Assembly (NCBI GenBank): GCA_013298145.1
Contig: JAAFJO010000002.1
Span: forward strand, 248,001-312,000
Source of the DNA: Betaproteobacteria bacterium
Lineage (GTDB): Bacteria > Pseudomonadota > Gammaproteobacteria > Burkholderiales > Casimicrobiaceae
DNA length: 64,000 nt
Direction: 5' to 3'
Under the pieces are notes generated by a model that searched no databases, was not told the origin of the DNA, and saw nothing but the letters and a program-made list of their open reading frames with translations. The position numbers and the translations under genes are program-made. Below, piece after piece: positions 26,944 to 35,559 of this stretch (position 1 is its first letter; every line of letters begins with the position of its first letter).

Positions 26944-27978
26944 ATGAAAGTCATTCACAACGATCTACATCATCTCCACGCTGCCGAGTTTGAATTCTTT
27001 CGCGGCGACAAAGTGGAAGCGTTTGAGAAGTCCGCGCGAGCGGACTTCGTGCTTCGCGCGTTGCAGGACGCGAAATTCGGCGATTTCGTTGCGCGCGAAT
27101 CCTTTTCAGACGCGTCGATTACGCGTGTTCACTCCGAGCTTTATGTGAGTTTCATTCGCAGCGCGCACGCGGAATATCTCTCGCTCGGAGGCAAAGGCGA
27201 CGCGTTTCCCTCGGTGTGGTCCATTCGCGGCATGCGTAGCGATGTTGAGCCGAAAAACTTCGCCGCGCGTATGGGGCTCTACTCGTTTGATTCTGGCACG
27301 CCGTTGACGCCCGGTGCCTACGCAGGCTCGCGCGCGGGCGCTGACTGCGCGCTCACGGGCGCGAAGCTCATCGCGCAAGGCGAGCGCTCTGCATTCGTGC
27401 TCACGCGTCCACCGGGCCATCATGCAGGCAGCGACTTCTTCGGCGGCTATTGTTTCTTGAACAATGCTGCAATTGCTGCGCAGTACCTTCGCGATCACGG
27501 TGCCTCGCGGGTTGCGATTCTTGATGTTGACTATCACCATGGCAACGGTACCCAGGAAATCTTTTACTCGCGCGATGATGTGTTCTTCGCGAGCATTCAC
27601 GCGGATCCATCAACCGACTACCCTTTCTTCTTGGGCTACGCAGACGAAATAGGCGAAGGCGCAGGGCTCGGCTTCAATCTCAACTTGCCGCTCGCGCAAG
27701 GCGTATCGCCTGAGGCTTGGTTTGCTGCGTTGGACATTGCCATCGCTAAAACGCTCGCGTTCAAACCGGATGCGTTGATTGTTTCGCTCGGCGTGGATAC
27801 CTACGAGGGCGATCCGATCAGTCATTTCAAATTGCGAACGGGCGAAGACTACCCTCGTTTGGGCGAGAAAATTCGTTCAATGAATTTACCCACGCTCTTT
27901 ATTCTTGAAGGCGGCTATGCCGTGAAAGAAATTGGCGATAACGTCGTTGCGACGCTTGCAGGCTTTGAGTCGAGATGA
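26944..27978 (+). CDS. Histone deacetylase-family hydrolase (AcuC/AphA class)
   Basis: The 344-residue protein has the zinc-hydrolase motifs of the arginase/deacetylase fold: TRPPGHHAGSDFFGGYCFLN (catalytic His pair), ILDVDYHHGNGTQEIFY (zinc-binding Asp and His), SIHADPSTDYPF, and the late LEGGYAVKEI loop. Bacterial relatives remove acetyl groups from lysine, acetoin-related proteins or acetylpolyamines; the acetylpolyamine amidohydrolase subgroup fits the length and the SDFFGGYCFLNNAAIAAQYL loop. It starts 23 bp after the DUF2145 gene. It is cytoplasmic, with no signal peptide. The substrate is not assigned. Confidence 0.9.
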   Translation: MKVIHNDLHHLHAAEFEFFRGDKVEAFEKSARADFVLRALQDAKFGDFVARESFSDASITRVHSELYVSFIRSAHAEYLSLGGKGDAFPSVWSIRGMRSDVEPKNFAARMGLYSFDSGTPLTPGAYAGSRAGADCALTGAKLIAQGERSAFVLTRPPGHHAGSDFFGGYCFLNNAAIAAQYLRDHGASRVAILDVDYHHGNGTQEIFYSRDDVFFASIHADPSTDYPFFLGYADEIGEGAGLGFNLNLPLAQGVSPEAWFAALDIAIAKTLAFKPDALIVSLGVDTYEGDPISHFKLRTGEDYPRLGEKIRSMNLPTLFILEGGYAVKEIGDNVVATLAGFESR

Positions 27979-28020
27979 TCCAAAAAGCGCTACGCCTCCA
28001 GTCGCCCGACGCATGGCCCG

Positions 28021-28036
28021 CGGCGAACCTTCGCCG
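28021..28036. terminator. Tight hairpin between convergent genes
   Basis: CGGCGAA-CC-TTCGCCG is a perfect 7-bp inverted repeat between the convergent deacetylase and small exported-protein genes. It has no T run, so its terminator activity is uncertain. Confidence 0.35.
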
Positions 28037-28052
28037 GAGTAAATATTTCGAT

Positions 28053-28478
28053 TCAGGGCTTGGTGATCTTGGGCGTGGGCTGGGCGCGCCGAACGGTCCC
28101 GCGTGTGAGGTAGGTCAAGCCAAGGTCGACTAGAAAGTCGAGCAAGCCGTAACTGCGCTCACCATCTTTTTTGACAGCAATCACCTGACACTGATCGCCC
28201 GACGCGAAGAGGATTGCGGCTTCGGCGTGCTGCTCTTCTTCGGTGACGAAAATCGCCTCTTCGTTACGCGCGTAAGTGTGACAGTGCTTGGTTTGCAGCA
28301 CAACGGAGTTGGGCTTCGTGTTCGGCGCTTTCACCACCATGTAGGCATCCGGCGCGATGCGATTCACCGTGATCGTCGTGTCCACCCACGCGAAAGACGG
28401 GGTTGCGCATGCGCACATCGTGAGAAACGCGATGAACGAACGCGCGGAACGCATTGAATGGAAACGAAGTTTTTTCAC
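28053..28478 (-). CDS. Small exported hypothetical protein
   Basis: The 141-residue protein has a signal peptide (MRSARSFIAFLTMCACATPS, cleavage before WVDTT), then a ~110-residue domain with VNRIAPDAYMVVKAP, TKHCHTYARNEEAIFV and SGDQCQVIAVKKDGERSYGL. Two cysteines could pair in the periplasm. The C-terminal tail is basic and proline-rich. I do not recognise the family. It has no same-strand partner at operon distance: mnmA lies 160 bp upstream on the same strand. Codon use resembles its neighbours. Confidence 0.6.
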   Translation of the reverse strand: MKKLRFHSMRSARSFIAFLTMCACATPSFAWVDTTITVNRIAPDAYMVVKAPNTKPNSVVLQTKHCHTYARNEEAIFVTEEEQHAEAAILFASGDQCQVIAVKKDGERSYGLLDFLVDLGLTYLTRGTVRRAQPTPKITKP

Positions 28479-28638
28479 AAGTTGAACGCTAGCACGGAAG
28501 AGAGACTAAAACAACGCCTTCATTGATACGCCCAATGAATATAGGCGAGCCCTTAAAAATAAGCTTTATCAAGTGAACTTTGAATCGAACGCTTGCCCCA
28601 ATAAGGAAAGCTTGATCTCTAAGAAGTTGACGCTGCGT

Positions 28639-29733
28639 CTATCCCGCGATCACACCGCCCCCGAGGCACACGTTGTTGCGATAAAGCACCGCATACTGCC
28701 CAGGCGTGGGCGCCCATTGGCCGTCGCGGAAATGAAGGGCCTCGCGCGAGTCCTCTCCCACATAGTTGCACGCCGCATCGGGCTGTCGATAGCGCGTTTT
28801 GCCACCAAAACGGTAGTCGGGTTCCTCGGTTTCTGGCGAGGTCGCCGAGGGCGCGTCACCACCGATCCAGTGCGTGTTAATGAGTTCTACGTCTTGTTTC
28901 CTGAGCGCGGCATGCTCGCGCCCCTGTACGACGATCAGCCGATTCTTCGCGATGTCTTTGCCTGCAACATACCAAGGCTCGCCCGAGCCATCCTTCGCGC
29001 CGCCGATGTGTAATCCGCCGCGTTGCCCCAGCGTGTAGTACGCGAGCCCTTGATGCTGGCCGACGATCTCGCCTTCTGGCGTAACCATCTTGCCTGGTTT
29101 TTTAGGCAGATAGCGCTCTAGAAACTCGCGAAACGGTCGCTCTCCGATGAAGCAAATTCCGGTGGAATCCTTTTTAGCGAAATTCGGGATACCGAGTTTT
29201 TCTGCGAGCAGGCGAACCTCTTTTTTCGGCAGGTGCGCAAGTGGAAACATCGCTTTTGAAAGCTGCGATTGGTTTAGGCGATGCAGAAAGTAAGACTGAT
29301 CCTTGGTGTCGTCGTCGCCCTTGAGTAGCTCGAATTTTCCGTCGGCGGTTTCGCGCACGCCAGCATAGTGGCCCGTCGCAATTTTGTCGGCACCGAGCTT
29401 CATCGCGTGATCGAGAAACGCGGCGAACTTGATTTCTGTATTGCAGAGCACGTCGGGGTTCGGAGTGCGTCCCGCTTCGTACTCCGCAAGAAAATACGAG
29501 AACACGCGATCTTTGTATTCGCTCGCAAAGTTCACCACTTCGATATCGATACCGATGTGATCGGCCACACTCACTGCGTCAACCAAATCCTCGCGCGAAG
29601 AGCAGTACTCGTTGTTATCGTCATCTTCCCAGTTTTTCATGAAGATACCGAGCACATCGTGGCCCTGCTCTTTGAGCAGGTGGGCTGAGACAGCCGAATC
29701 TACCCCGCCAGAAAGACCTACAACTACGCGCAC
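28639..29733 (-). CDS. mnmA: tRNA 2-thiouridine(34) synthase MnmA
   Basis: The 364-residue protein has the PP-loop SGGVDS at 8-13, the NWEDDD segment, catalytic Cys97 in [10 protein letters not shown] and Cys194 in [12 protein letters not shown]. It activates U34 of Lys/Glu/Gln tRNAs with ATP and inserts sulfur delivered by the Tus/IscS relay. The C-terminal part has the standard [14 protein letters not shown] region and beta-barrel. It is complete and of normal length; the start [10 protein letters not shown] is unambiguous. Confidence 0.97.
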   Translation of the reverse strand: MRVVVGLSGGVDSAVSAHLLKEQGHDVLGIFMKNWEDDDNNEYCSSREDLVDAVSVADHIGIDIEVVNFASEYKDRVFSYFLAEYEAGRTPNPDVLCNTEIKFAAFLDHAMKLGADKIATGHYAGVRETADGKFELLKGDDDTKDQSYFLHRLNQSQLSKAMFPLAHLPKKEVRLLAEKLGIPNFAKKDSTGICFIGERPFREFLERYLPKKPGKMVTPEGEIVGQHQGLAYYTLGQRGGLHIGGAKDGSGEPWYVAGKDIAKNRLIVVQGREHAALRKQDVELINTHWIGGDAPSATSPETEEPDYRFGGKTRYRQPDAACNYVGEDSREALHFRDGQWAPTPGQYAVLYRNNVCLGGGVIAG

Positions 29734-29941
29734 GCGAACACCTCGCGAGCGGAGCGAATGCCTAATAGTGAATGGGTCAAGGGTTTGTCGAGCTTAGTGA
29801 CCATGACACGATTCTCTCTCTTCCAAATGACTAACCAATAGGTTGGCGCGCGAGCGAGGTTTCCAAGGTTTTTGTCGCGTGCCGTTGGTCATCCGTCACG
29901 CTGAGCGCAACATGTTCGTCTTTTCGCACGCCACAAACGTA

Positions 29942-29963
29942 AAGGGCGCCTTGCGGCGCCCTT
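29942..29963 (-). terminator. Intrinsic terminator of Ala/Lys-rich protein gene
   Basis: AAGGGCGCC-TTGC-GGCGCCCTT is a strong perfect hairpin 26 bp after the stop codon at 29989. Confidence 0.8.
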
Positions 29964-29988
29964 CAAATTCAAAGCTTTCGCGTTCGAA

Positions 29989-30216
29989 TTAAGCAGCTTT
30001 CTTAGCAGCAGCTTTCTTAGCTTTTTTAGCTTTCTTAGCTTTTTTCTCTGCTTTAGCAGGAGCTGCGTCTTTCTTAGCTTCTTCTTTCTTAGCTTCTGCC
30101 TTAGCAGGAGCAGCAGCGGCTGCAGGCGCAGCAGCGGCAGGAGCAGCAGGAGCTTGTGCGAACGAAGCAGCTGCGAAAAGCGAAGCGATCAATGCGGTCA
30201 AAAGTTTCATGTTCAT
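29989..30216 (-). CDS. Exported alanine/lysine-rich low-complexity peptide
   Basis: The 75-residue product has a clear Sec signal peptide (MNMKLLTALIASLFAAASFA) and a mature part made only of Ala, Pro, Lys, Glu and one Asp: a PAAPAAAAPAAAAAP stretch followed by KKEEAKK and then KKAKKAKKAKKAAAKKAA. The tail looks like the basic tail of histone-H1-like bacterial proteins, but the signal peptide predicts export. GAGG lies upstream of the start, and a strong terminator follows, so it is a monocistronic, probably well-expressed gene. Small Ala/Lys-rich exported peptides of this kind are common in betaproteobacteria, with unknown function. Confidence 0.75.
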   Translation of the reverse strand: MNMKLLTALIASLFAAASFAQAPAAPAAAAPAAAAAPAKAEAKKEEAKKDAAPAKAEKKAKKAKKAKKAAAKKAA

Positions 30217-30407
30217 ATTCCTCTAGAAGAATTTTGGTTTTGCAGGACTCGGTTAAATCCCGAATCTGTGCCGTTAACGAGTCCGCTTTCCGGTCGGTTG
30301 ACACGAAAAACTCAAAAAACTGTCCGAAGGTCCCCCGAACGCTTTCTTCGACTTATCCGAACTCAGCTGCGCATTGTATGTGTGGATTCGGGATAACGCT
30401 TAGTTTT

Positions 30408-31118
30408 CTACTCAAAAACTGTAGGGTTAGTACCGTGTTTATGGGCCAAATAAGCTCGCGCGAGGGCGATGGTGACGCGGCGTTTGCTGGCGAGCGACCA
30501 ACGATCTAGCTCTGTAACCACGGAAGCAAGATGGGCAAGGTCACGTGTTTCGTGGTTCAGGATGTAAGTGAGCACTTCTTCGCTGAGGCTAAAGCCATGC
30601 CGCTCGGCGTGCTCGCGTACGAATCCTGGGATATCTTCAGCGCGCGGCGCGCGAAGTTCATAGGTGAGGCCGCTGAGGATGCGCGTGCGAAGATCGTCTC
30701 GGATACTCCAAACGGTTGGCGGTGCACTACCGGTTGCAATGACTAAACCGCCGCAAGCCCCGACCTGAATAAACGCTTTAAACGCGAGGTCTTGAGCCGC
30801 GTCGCCGAGCGCATCGACATCATCGATCAGCACTGCATCCCACGCCGCAAACGGATCAGCGTCACAACTTGAATCAGCTTCTATCCAGAAAACTTTTTTT
30901 TGCTGGGCCAAAAGCGCATTTTTTACGCTTTTCAGTAAATGCGTTTTTCCTGCGCTCGCCCCGCTCCAAAATAGGGTCACTGGAGAGAGCTGTTCGCCGC
31001 TGGCGATTTGGTAGAGCGCCGTGACTAGCTCAGCGTTATCGCCGACGACAAAGTTTTCGAACGACGGCGGGGCCGGTTCCGCCCAATCGAGCGGAATCTG
31101 TAGCGGTGCCGCGTTCAC
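30408..31118 (-). CDS. hda: DnaA regulatory inactivator Hda
   Basis: The 236-residue protein is a DnaA-like AAA+ domain without the DnaA DNA-binding domain: an N-terminal clamp-binding-type MNAAPLQIPLDW, a Walker A-like WSGASAGKTHLLKSV, Walker B VLIDDVDALG and sensor II region DLAHLASVVTELDRWSL. With the DNA-loaded beta clamp it stimulates ATP hydrolysis by DnaA to prevent re-initiation. Its ATG overlaps the stop of the AI-2E-type transporter gene by 4 bp, a translationally coupled order common in beta- and gammaproteobacteria. Confidence 0.93.
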   Translation of the reverse strand: MNAAPLQIPLDWAEPAPPSFENFVVGDNAELVTALYQIASGEQLSPVTLFWSGASAGKTHLLKSVKNALLAQQKKVFWIEADSSCDADPFAAWDAVLIDDVDALGDAAQDLAFKAFIQVGACGGLVIATGSAPPTVWSIRDDLRTRILSGLTYELRAPRAEDIPGFVREHAERHGFSLSEEVLTYILNHETRDLAHLASVVTELDRWSLASKRRVTIALARAYLAHKHGTNPTVFE

Positions 31119-32401
31119 TGGCGATCGGTGGCGGCAACGGGGTGCTCGCTCTCGAGACGCGCCTCAGCGATCCGTTCGCGCAAAAAACGAATTGCCACCA
31201 AGAGCGCGGCGGAAAGCGGCAGCGCGAGCAGTACACCCACAAACCCGAAGAGCTGGCCGAAGGCCATCAGAGCGAAGATCACGGCGAGCGGATGCAGCCC
31301 GATTCGATCACCCACCAGATACGGCACCAGCACAAAGCCCTCAAGAATTTGCCCTACTGCGAACACTGCAGCCACAGCGAGAATCGGCCCCGCCGCTGAA
31401 AACTGCGTAAGCGCGGCAAGCATGCCAAGAATGAGGCCAAGCCCGAAGCCAATGTAAGGAATGAAAACCAGTAATCCGGTGATGAGACCCACCGGAATCG
31501 CGAATTCAAGCCCCACCAGGCTGAGCGCGACACAGTAAAACGTGGCGAGCGCAAGCATCACGAGACCTTGTCCGCGCAAGAACTCTGAGAGCACGGCATC
31601 GATCTCTTTGGCGAGCTTTCGCACGGTGCCCTGCATCTGCTGCGGCAGCAAGCCGTCGATGCCGGAGATCACCTGTGGCCAATCGCGCAGCAGGTAGAAC
31701 ATCACCACCGGGATCAAGGTGACATTTATCAGGAGCGTAAGCAGCATCTGGCCGCCGAGTTTTGCCGATCCGGCGACACTCGCACCTATATTGGAAAGCG
31801 TGTCTTTGTTTTCACTCGCGAGCGTTTTGAGCTGCGATAAGTCGAACGCGAACGAGGTGCCGAGCTGCGTATTGAGCCAAGGTATCCATTCGTTTTGAAT
31901 ACGAGCCAGAACCTCGGGAAACTTATCCGCGATGATCGACACTTCTTTGCCAATCAAGGGCGCAACCACCAAAATCATTCCAGCGAAGAAGCTCAGGAAC
32001 GCGACGATCACAATGACCGCGCCCACCGTGCGCGAGACACCTCGTGTCGCCAGCCAGCCCACCACCGGGGCGCCCACGTACGAAAGGATCGCGCCGAACA
32101 TGAACGGCGTGAGCACCGGTGCGAGCGTGTGGATCAGAAAGCCGAGCAGCACTACCGCAGAGATCGCTGCGATCGCATGCCATGAAGGCGAGAGCTGTCG
32201 CCACCAAGGCAACGTCCCGTCGGTTTGACTTATTACGTTTACCCCCGATAAAGTGGGGGCTATCAGCGAATTTAATGAATTACCGGAAACCGCTTTTTCA
32301 TCATGCTTACCCTTCGAGCCGCTGGGTGAGTCCGCTGGGGTTGGTGGTAAGGTTTGTCCCAGTCCCTGCGAACTAGAATCGTGGTTTGAATTCGGATCCA
32401 T
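31115..32401 (-). CDS. AI-2E family transporter (PerM-like permease)
   Basis: The 428-residue membrane protein has a ~65-residue hydrophilic N-terminal extension, then about eight hydrophobic segments with the family pattern (PVVGWLATRGVSRTVGAVIV, VMFYLLRDWPQVISGIDGLL, FIPYIGFGLGLILGMLAAL, VGDRIGLHPLAVIFALMAFG). The family exports or exchanges small solutes; a role in AI-2 transport is proven for only some members. The gene heads a minus-strand operon with hda and is divergent from purM, with only 17 bp between the start codons. Confidence 0.9.
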   Translation of the reverse strand: MDPNSNHDSSSQGLGQTLPPTPADSPSGSKGKHDEKAVSGNSLNSLIAPTLSGVNVISQTDGTLPWWRQLSPSWHAIAAISAVVLLGFLIHTLAPVLTPFMFGAILSYVGAPVVGWLATRGVSRTVGAVIVIVAFLSFFAGMILVVAPLIGKEVSIIADKFPEVLARIQNEWIPWLNTQLGTSFAFDLSQLKTLASENKDTLSNIGASVAGSAKLGGQMLLTLLINVTLIPVVMFYLLRDWPQVISGIDGLLPQQMQGTVRKLAKEIDAVLSEFLRGQGLVMLALATFYCVALSLVGLEFAIPVGLITGLLVFIPYIGFGLGLILGMLAALTQFSAAGPILAVAAVFAVGQILEGFVLVPYLVGDRIGLHPLAVIFALMAFGQLFGFVGVLLALPLSAALLVAIRFLRERIAEARLESEHPVAATDRQ

Positions 32402-32418
32402 CGTATCCAGATTAAATC

Positions 32419-33546
32419 ATGAGCGCCGCCTCTCCTACGCTCCCCGCCGATGCACTCACTTACGATCAGGCGGGCGTCAAATACGATCAAGTTGATCCGA
32501 TCAAGTTGCTCGCCCAGCAAAGTGCGAAGGCGACCGTCGCCAATCTCGCCGCCAAAGGACTCACAGAAATCGCCGCGTCGCGCGGCGAATCTGCGTACGT
32601 TCTGGATATCGGCCACGCGTATTTGGCCTCCATCGTCGAGTGCTTGGGCACCAAAATTCTGGTGGCCGATGCGGTGTATCGCGAAACGGGAAAGAGTTTT
32701 TACGCCGCCATCGCGCAAGACACCATTGCAATGGCGGTGAACGATTTGATTACGGTGGGCGCTACGCCGCTCATCGTGCAAGCGTACTGGGCTGCGGGCG
32801 GCAGCGATTGGTTTAACGATCGCAAACGCGCCGCCGATTTGATCGCAGGCTGGAAAGCGGCTTGCGACGTGTGCGGCGTGTCCTGGGGCGGTGGCGAAAC
32901 GCCAGCGCTTGCCGGGGTGGTTGAAAGCGACACGATTGACTTGGGCGCTTCATGCGTCGGGCTCGTTCAGCCCAAATCGCGACTTTCCTTGGGCGATAAG
33001 CTCGCGCCGGGCAACGCAATCGTCTTGCTCGCTTCAAGTGGTATACACGCCAACGGCGTTTCGCTGGCGCGGAAGCTCGCTGAGCGTCTACCCAAGGGAT
33101 ATCAAACGGCGATCGAGCGCGAGATGACGTTCGGTGAGTCAATACTCGCGCCGACCACGCTCTACGTGCCTGTCACCGAAGCGCTTGCAAATGCGGGCAT
33201 TGCGGTGAATTACACGGTGAACGTGACTGGCCACGGTTGGCGAAAACTGTTGCGTCACACAAGTGAATTCACTTATCGCATTCACACGGTACCGCCGGTG
33301 CCGCCCGTGCTCGCGTTCATGCAGCGCGAAGCGAAACTCGACAACACTGAAGCGTACGGCACGCTCAACATGGGCGCAGGTTTCGCGCTCTTCGTTGATG
33401 CCAAAGACGCAGAAGCGACGGCGCATATCGCACGGCAATGCGGCATCGAGGCGTGGGTCGCAGGCGTGGTTGAAGCTGGCCCGAAGCAAGCGGTGATTGA
33501 ACCGATTGGCGTGACGTATTCGGCGGATGACTTGAAGCTGCGCTGA
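32419..33546 (+). CDS. purM: Divergent PurM-family protein (AIR synthase-like) at the purM locus
   Basis: The 375-residue protein has the overall PurM order: a YDQAGVKYD start, the DTIAMAVNDL core (canonical DxxAMxVND), GGGETPALAG at 158-166, SGIHANGVSLAR and a late NMGAGF motif. However, the usual nucleotide-binding GTDGVGTK is reduced to ECLGTK at 74-79, and ITGGG is replaced by VTGHGW at 269-274. PurM closes FGAM to AIR in purine synthesis with ATP. The location, divergent from the AI-2E-type transporter and directly before purN, is the standard purM locus, so it probably does this job. A PurM-like enzyme of another specificity cannot be excluded. Confidence 0.75.
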   Translation: MSAASPTLPADALTYDQAGVKYDQVDPIKLLAQQSAKATVANLAAKGLTEIAASRGESAYVLDIGHAYLASIVECLGTKILVADAVYRETGKSFYAAIAQDTIAMAVNDLITVGATPLIVQAYWAAGGSDWFNDRKRAADLIAGWKAACDVCGVSWGGGETPALAGVVESDTIDLGASCVGLVQPKSRLSLGDKLAPGNAIVLLASSGIHANGVSLARKLAERLPKGYQTAIEREMTFGESILAPTTLYVPVTEALANAGIAVNYTVNVTGHGWRKLLRHTSEFTYRIHTVPPVPPVLAFMQREAKLDNTEAYGTLNMGAGFALFVDAKDAEATAHIARQCGIEAWVAGVVEAGPKQAVIEPIGVTYSADDLKLR

Positions 33547-33599
33547 GACGGGGTCAATTGCCACGCGGATCGTGATCGCTTTACTTCCAGGACTTTTCG

Positions 33600-34214
33600 T
33601 TGAACAACTCTCGCAAACGCATCGCCGTTCTCATTTCTGGCCGTGGCTCAAATTTAGCGTCGCTCTTACGTAACGACGTAAGCGGCGATATCGTGCTCGT
33701 GGGAAGCAACAAAGCCGATGCGAAGGGGCTGGATATCGCGCGCGAAGCGGGTATTGAAACCTTCTCACTTTCTCACAAAGCGTTTGCTTCACGTGAGGCG
33801 TTTGATGCAGCGCTCGCTGAGCGCTTACAGCGCGCGAATGTGGATTTGGTCGTGCTGGCGGGCTTCATGCGAATTCTCACGCCTGTGTTTACCGATGCGT
33901 TCGCGGGGCGCTTGATCAATATTCATCCGTCGTTGCTGCCGAGCTATCCGGGGCTGGATACGCATGAGCGAGCGCTCGCCGATGGCGTGAAGCTCGCGGG
34001 CTGCACCGTTCACTTCGTGACCTCTGAGCTTGATTGCGGCCCGATCATCGCGCAGGCGGCGGTGAACGTGGATGATGATGAGACGCCCGATAGCCTTGCG
34101 GCGAAGGTGTTAGTTCAAGAGCATCAAATATTTCCCTACGCTGTAAAGCTCTTCTGTGAGGAACGGCTGCAGGTCGAAGGAAAGCGTGTGCGCCTGCGCC
34201 CGATCAATCGGTGA
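33600..34214 (+). CDS. purN: Phosphoribosylglycinamide formyltransferase PurN
   Basis: The 204-residue protein starts at TTG 33600 (AGGA about 8 bp upstream); no ATG would keep the N-terminal IAVLISGRGSNL, which binds the GAR phosphate. The catalytic triad is intact: Asn107 and His109 in INIHPSLLPSYPG and Asp145 in ELDCGPI. It transfers a formyl group from 10-formyl-THF to GAR, two steps before the PurM reaction. It lies 53 bp after the purM gene and probably forms an operon with it. The rare start codon may lower its translation relative to purM. Confidence 0.93.
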   Translation: MNNSRKRIAVLISGRGSNLASLLRNDVSGDIVLVGSNKADAKGLDIAREAGIETFSLSHKAFASREAFDAALAERLQRANVDLVVLAGFMRILTPVFTDAFAGRLINIHPSLLPSYPGLDTHERALADGVKLAGCTVHFVTSELDCGPIIAQAAVNVDDDETPDSLAAKVLVQEHQIFPYAVKLFCEERLQVEGKRVRLRPINR

Positions 34215-34268
34215 ACCATTTGTGCGCTGAGTCAGCCAAAATAGGCGATTCATCGTTTTACCGGGCTT

Positions 34269-35441
34269 ATGTCCACGCCCAGCATCGACACTCCCGCAGC
34301 CGCAGCTAACGCGACGCCAGAATCGGCGGCGCGGTTCGAACTTGCGCGAGCGCTTTCAAGGCGTCAGGGCTTTCTTGCAACGACGCGCGGAAAGCTTACC
34401 GCGGCGATCATTGCTTCGTTGCTGCTGCATTTGTTTTTCGGCGCGTTTTTGCGAGCGGAACAGGCCGAAGAGATGATGCCGCCGCTCAAGGCCCAGTTCA
34501 TGAAACTGCCTCCGCCGCCTACAGCGCAACGTGTGAGCCCGCAAGCGAAGGCAACTACCAAGCCGAAACCCAAACCTCGCCCGAAGCCTGAGTCGAATGC
34601 GGTTGCTGCGGCGCTGCCGAGCATCGCAACAGAGACGCCGCAAGTCGAGAAGGACTTGCCTTCGCCAGTCGAGCAGAAGATCGCTGACGCTCCCCCCAAA
34701 GAGGTGCCGGTTGCAGAGAAGCCCGCCGAGCCTGAAAAAGTTGCAGCAACCGAAGCGCCGCCCGCTCCGCCTGCGCTCGATCCGAGCAAATTGCCGCCGA
34801 AGAAAATTCAGCTCGGCTATACCGTTTTTCTCGGTGAAAATAAATCAGAGCTCGGCCCGGTTCAACTCATCTTCACGCATGAAAACGGGCGCTACAAAAT
34901 GCGCGTGACAGGTCGCGTGCGCGGGCTCGCTGCCGTGCTTTACCCAGGCATTTATCAAGGCGAATCGGAAGGTGTGATCACCGAGGAGGGGCTGCGGCCG
35001 GAACGCTTCACGGAGGAGCGGGGCTCGCCCGACAAACGCAGAGAAGCCGTGTTCGATCATGCGAACAAAAAGGTGGTGATCCCCGAGAAAGATCCGCTCA
35101 CCATCGAGGGCATCGCACACGACCCGCTTACTTGGATCGTGCAGTTTTATTTCGCGATGCCGAAGACTGAGCGCGCTACCTTCAGTGTGGCATCCACGCG
35201 TCGCATCGATACATTCACGATGGAGAGAACCGGGCGTGACAATATTTCTACGCCCGTTGGCAATGTTGATGTGCAGGTGTGGCGCGGCGCACGCAAAGCG
35301 CGAGGTGATGGCTCGGGCACGGGCGGTTCGGCGCAGTTTTGGCTTGCGCCGGAATACCACTTCATTCCGTTTCAGATTCAACTGGTGAGTGCAAATGGGC
35401 GAAGTGCCTACCTCGAACTCACAGCAATCAACGCTGAGTAG
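34269..35441 (+). CDS. DUF3108 domain protein with TonB-like N-terminal half
   Basis: The 390-residue protein has a basic cytoplasmic start, one transmembrane helix (LTAAIIASLLLHLFFGAFL, about residues 41-59) and a long Pro/Lys/Ala/Glu-rich periplasm-spanning stretch (KPKPKPRPKPESN and similar to ~165), then the DUF3108 domain (IQLGYTVFLGENKSELGPVQ to the end). The architecture resembles TonB, but the C-terminal domain is DUF3108, a periplasmic lipocalin/beta-barrel-like family of unknown role. DUF3108 genes often follow purN in betaproteobacteria, as here (54 bp gap). A link to the cell envelope is an inference. Confidence 0.82.
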   Translation: MSTPSIDTPAAAANATPESAARFELARALSRRQGFLATTRGKLTAAIIASLLLHLFFGAFLRAEQAEEMMPPLKAQFMKLPPPPTAQRVSPQAKATTKPKPKPRPKPESNAVAAALPSIATETPQVEKDLPSPVEQKIADAPPKEVPVAEKPAEPEKVAATEAPPAPPALDPSKLPPKKIQLGYTVFLGENKSELGPVQLIFTHENGRYKMRVTGRVRGLAAVLYPGIYQGESEGVITEEGLRPERFTEERGSPDKRREAVFDHANKKVVIPEKDPLTIEGIAHDPLTWIVQFYFAMPKTERATFSVASTRRIDTFTMERTGRDNISTPVGNVDVQVWRGARKARGDGSGTGGSAQFWLAPEYHFIPFQIQLVSANGRSAYLELTAINAE

Positions 35442-35559
35442 CTTTTTACTGATGAACCTGAATTAATCGGGGCTAGCAAGCTGTTTTGTAAGCCTTTGCT
35501 TCACCGTATATAGCTGAATTACCCCAGGAATTTTCAGGGGCTACGTGAAAAAGCTTTTA

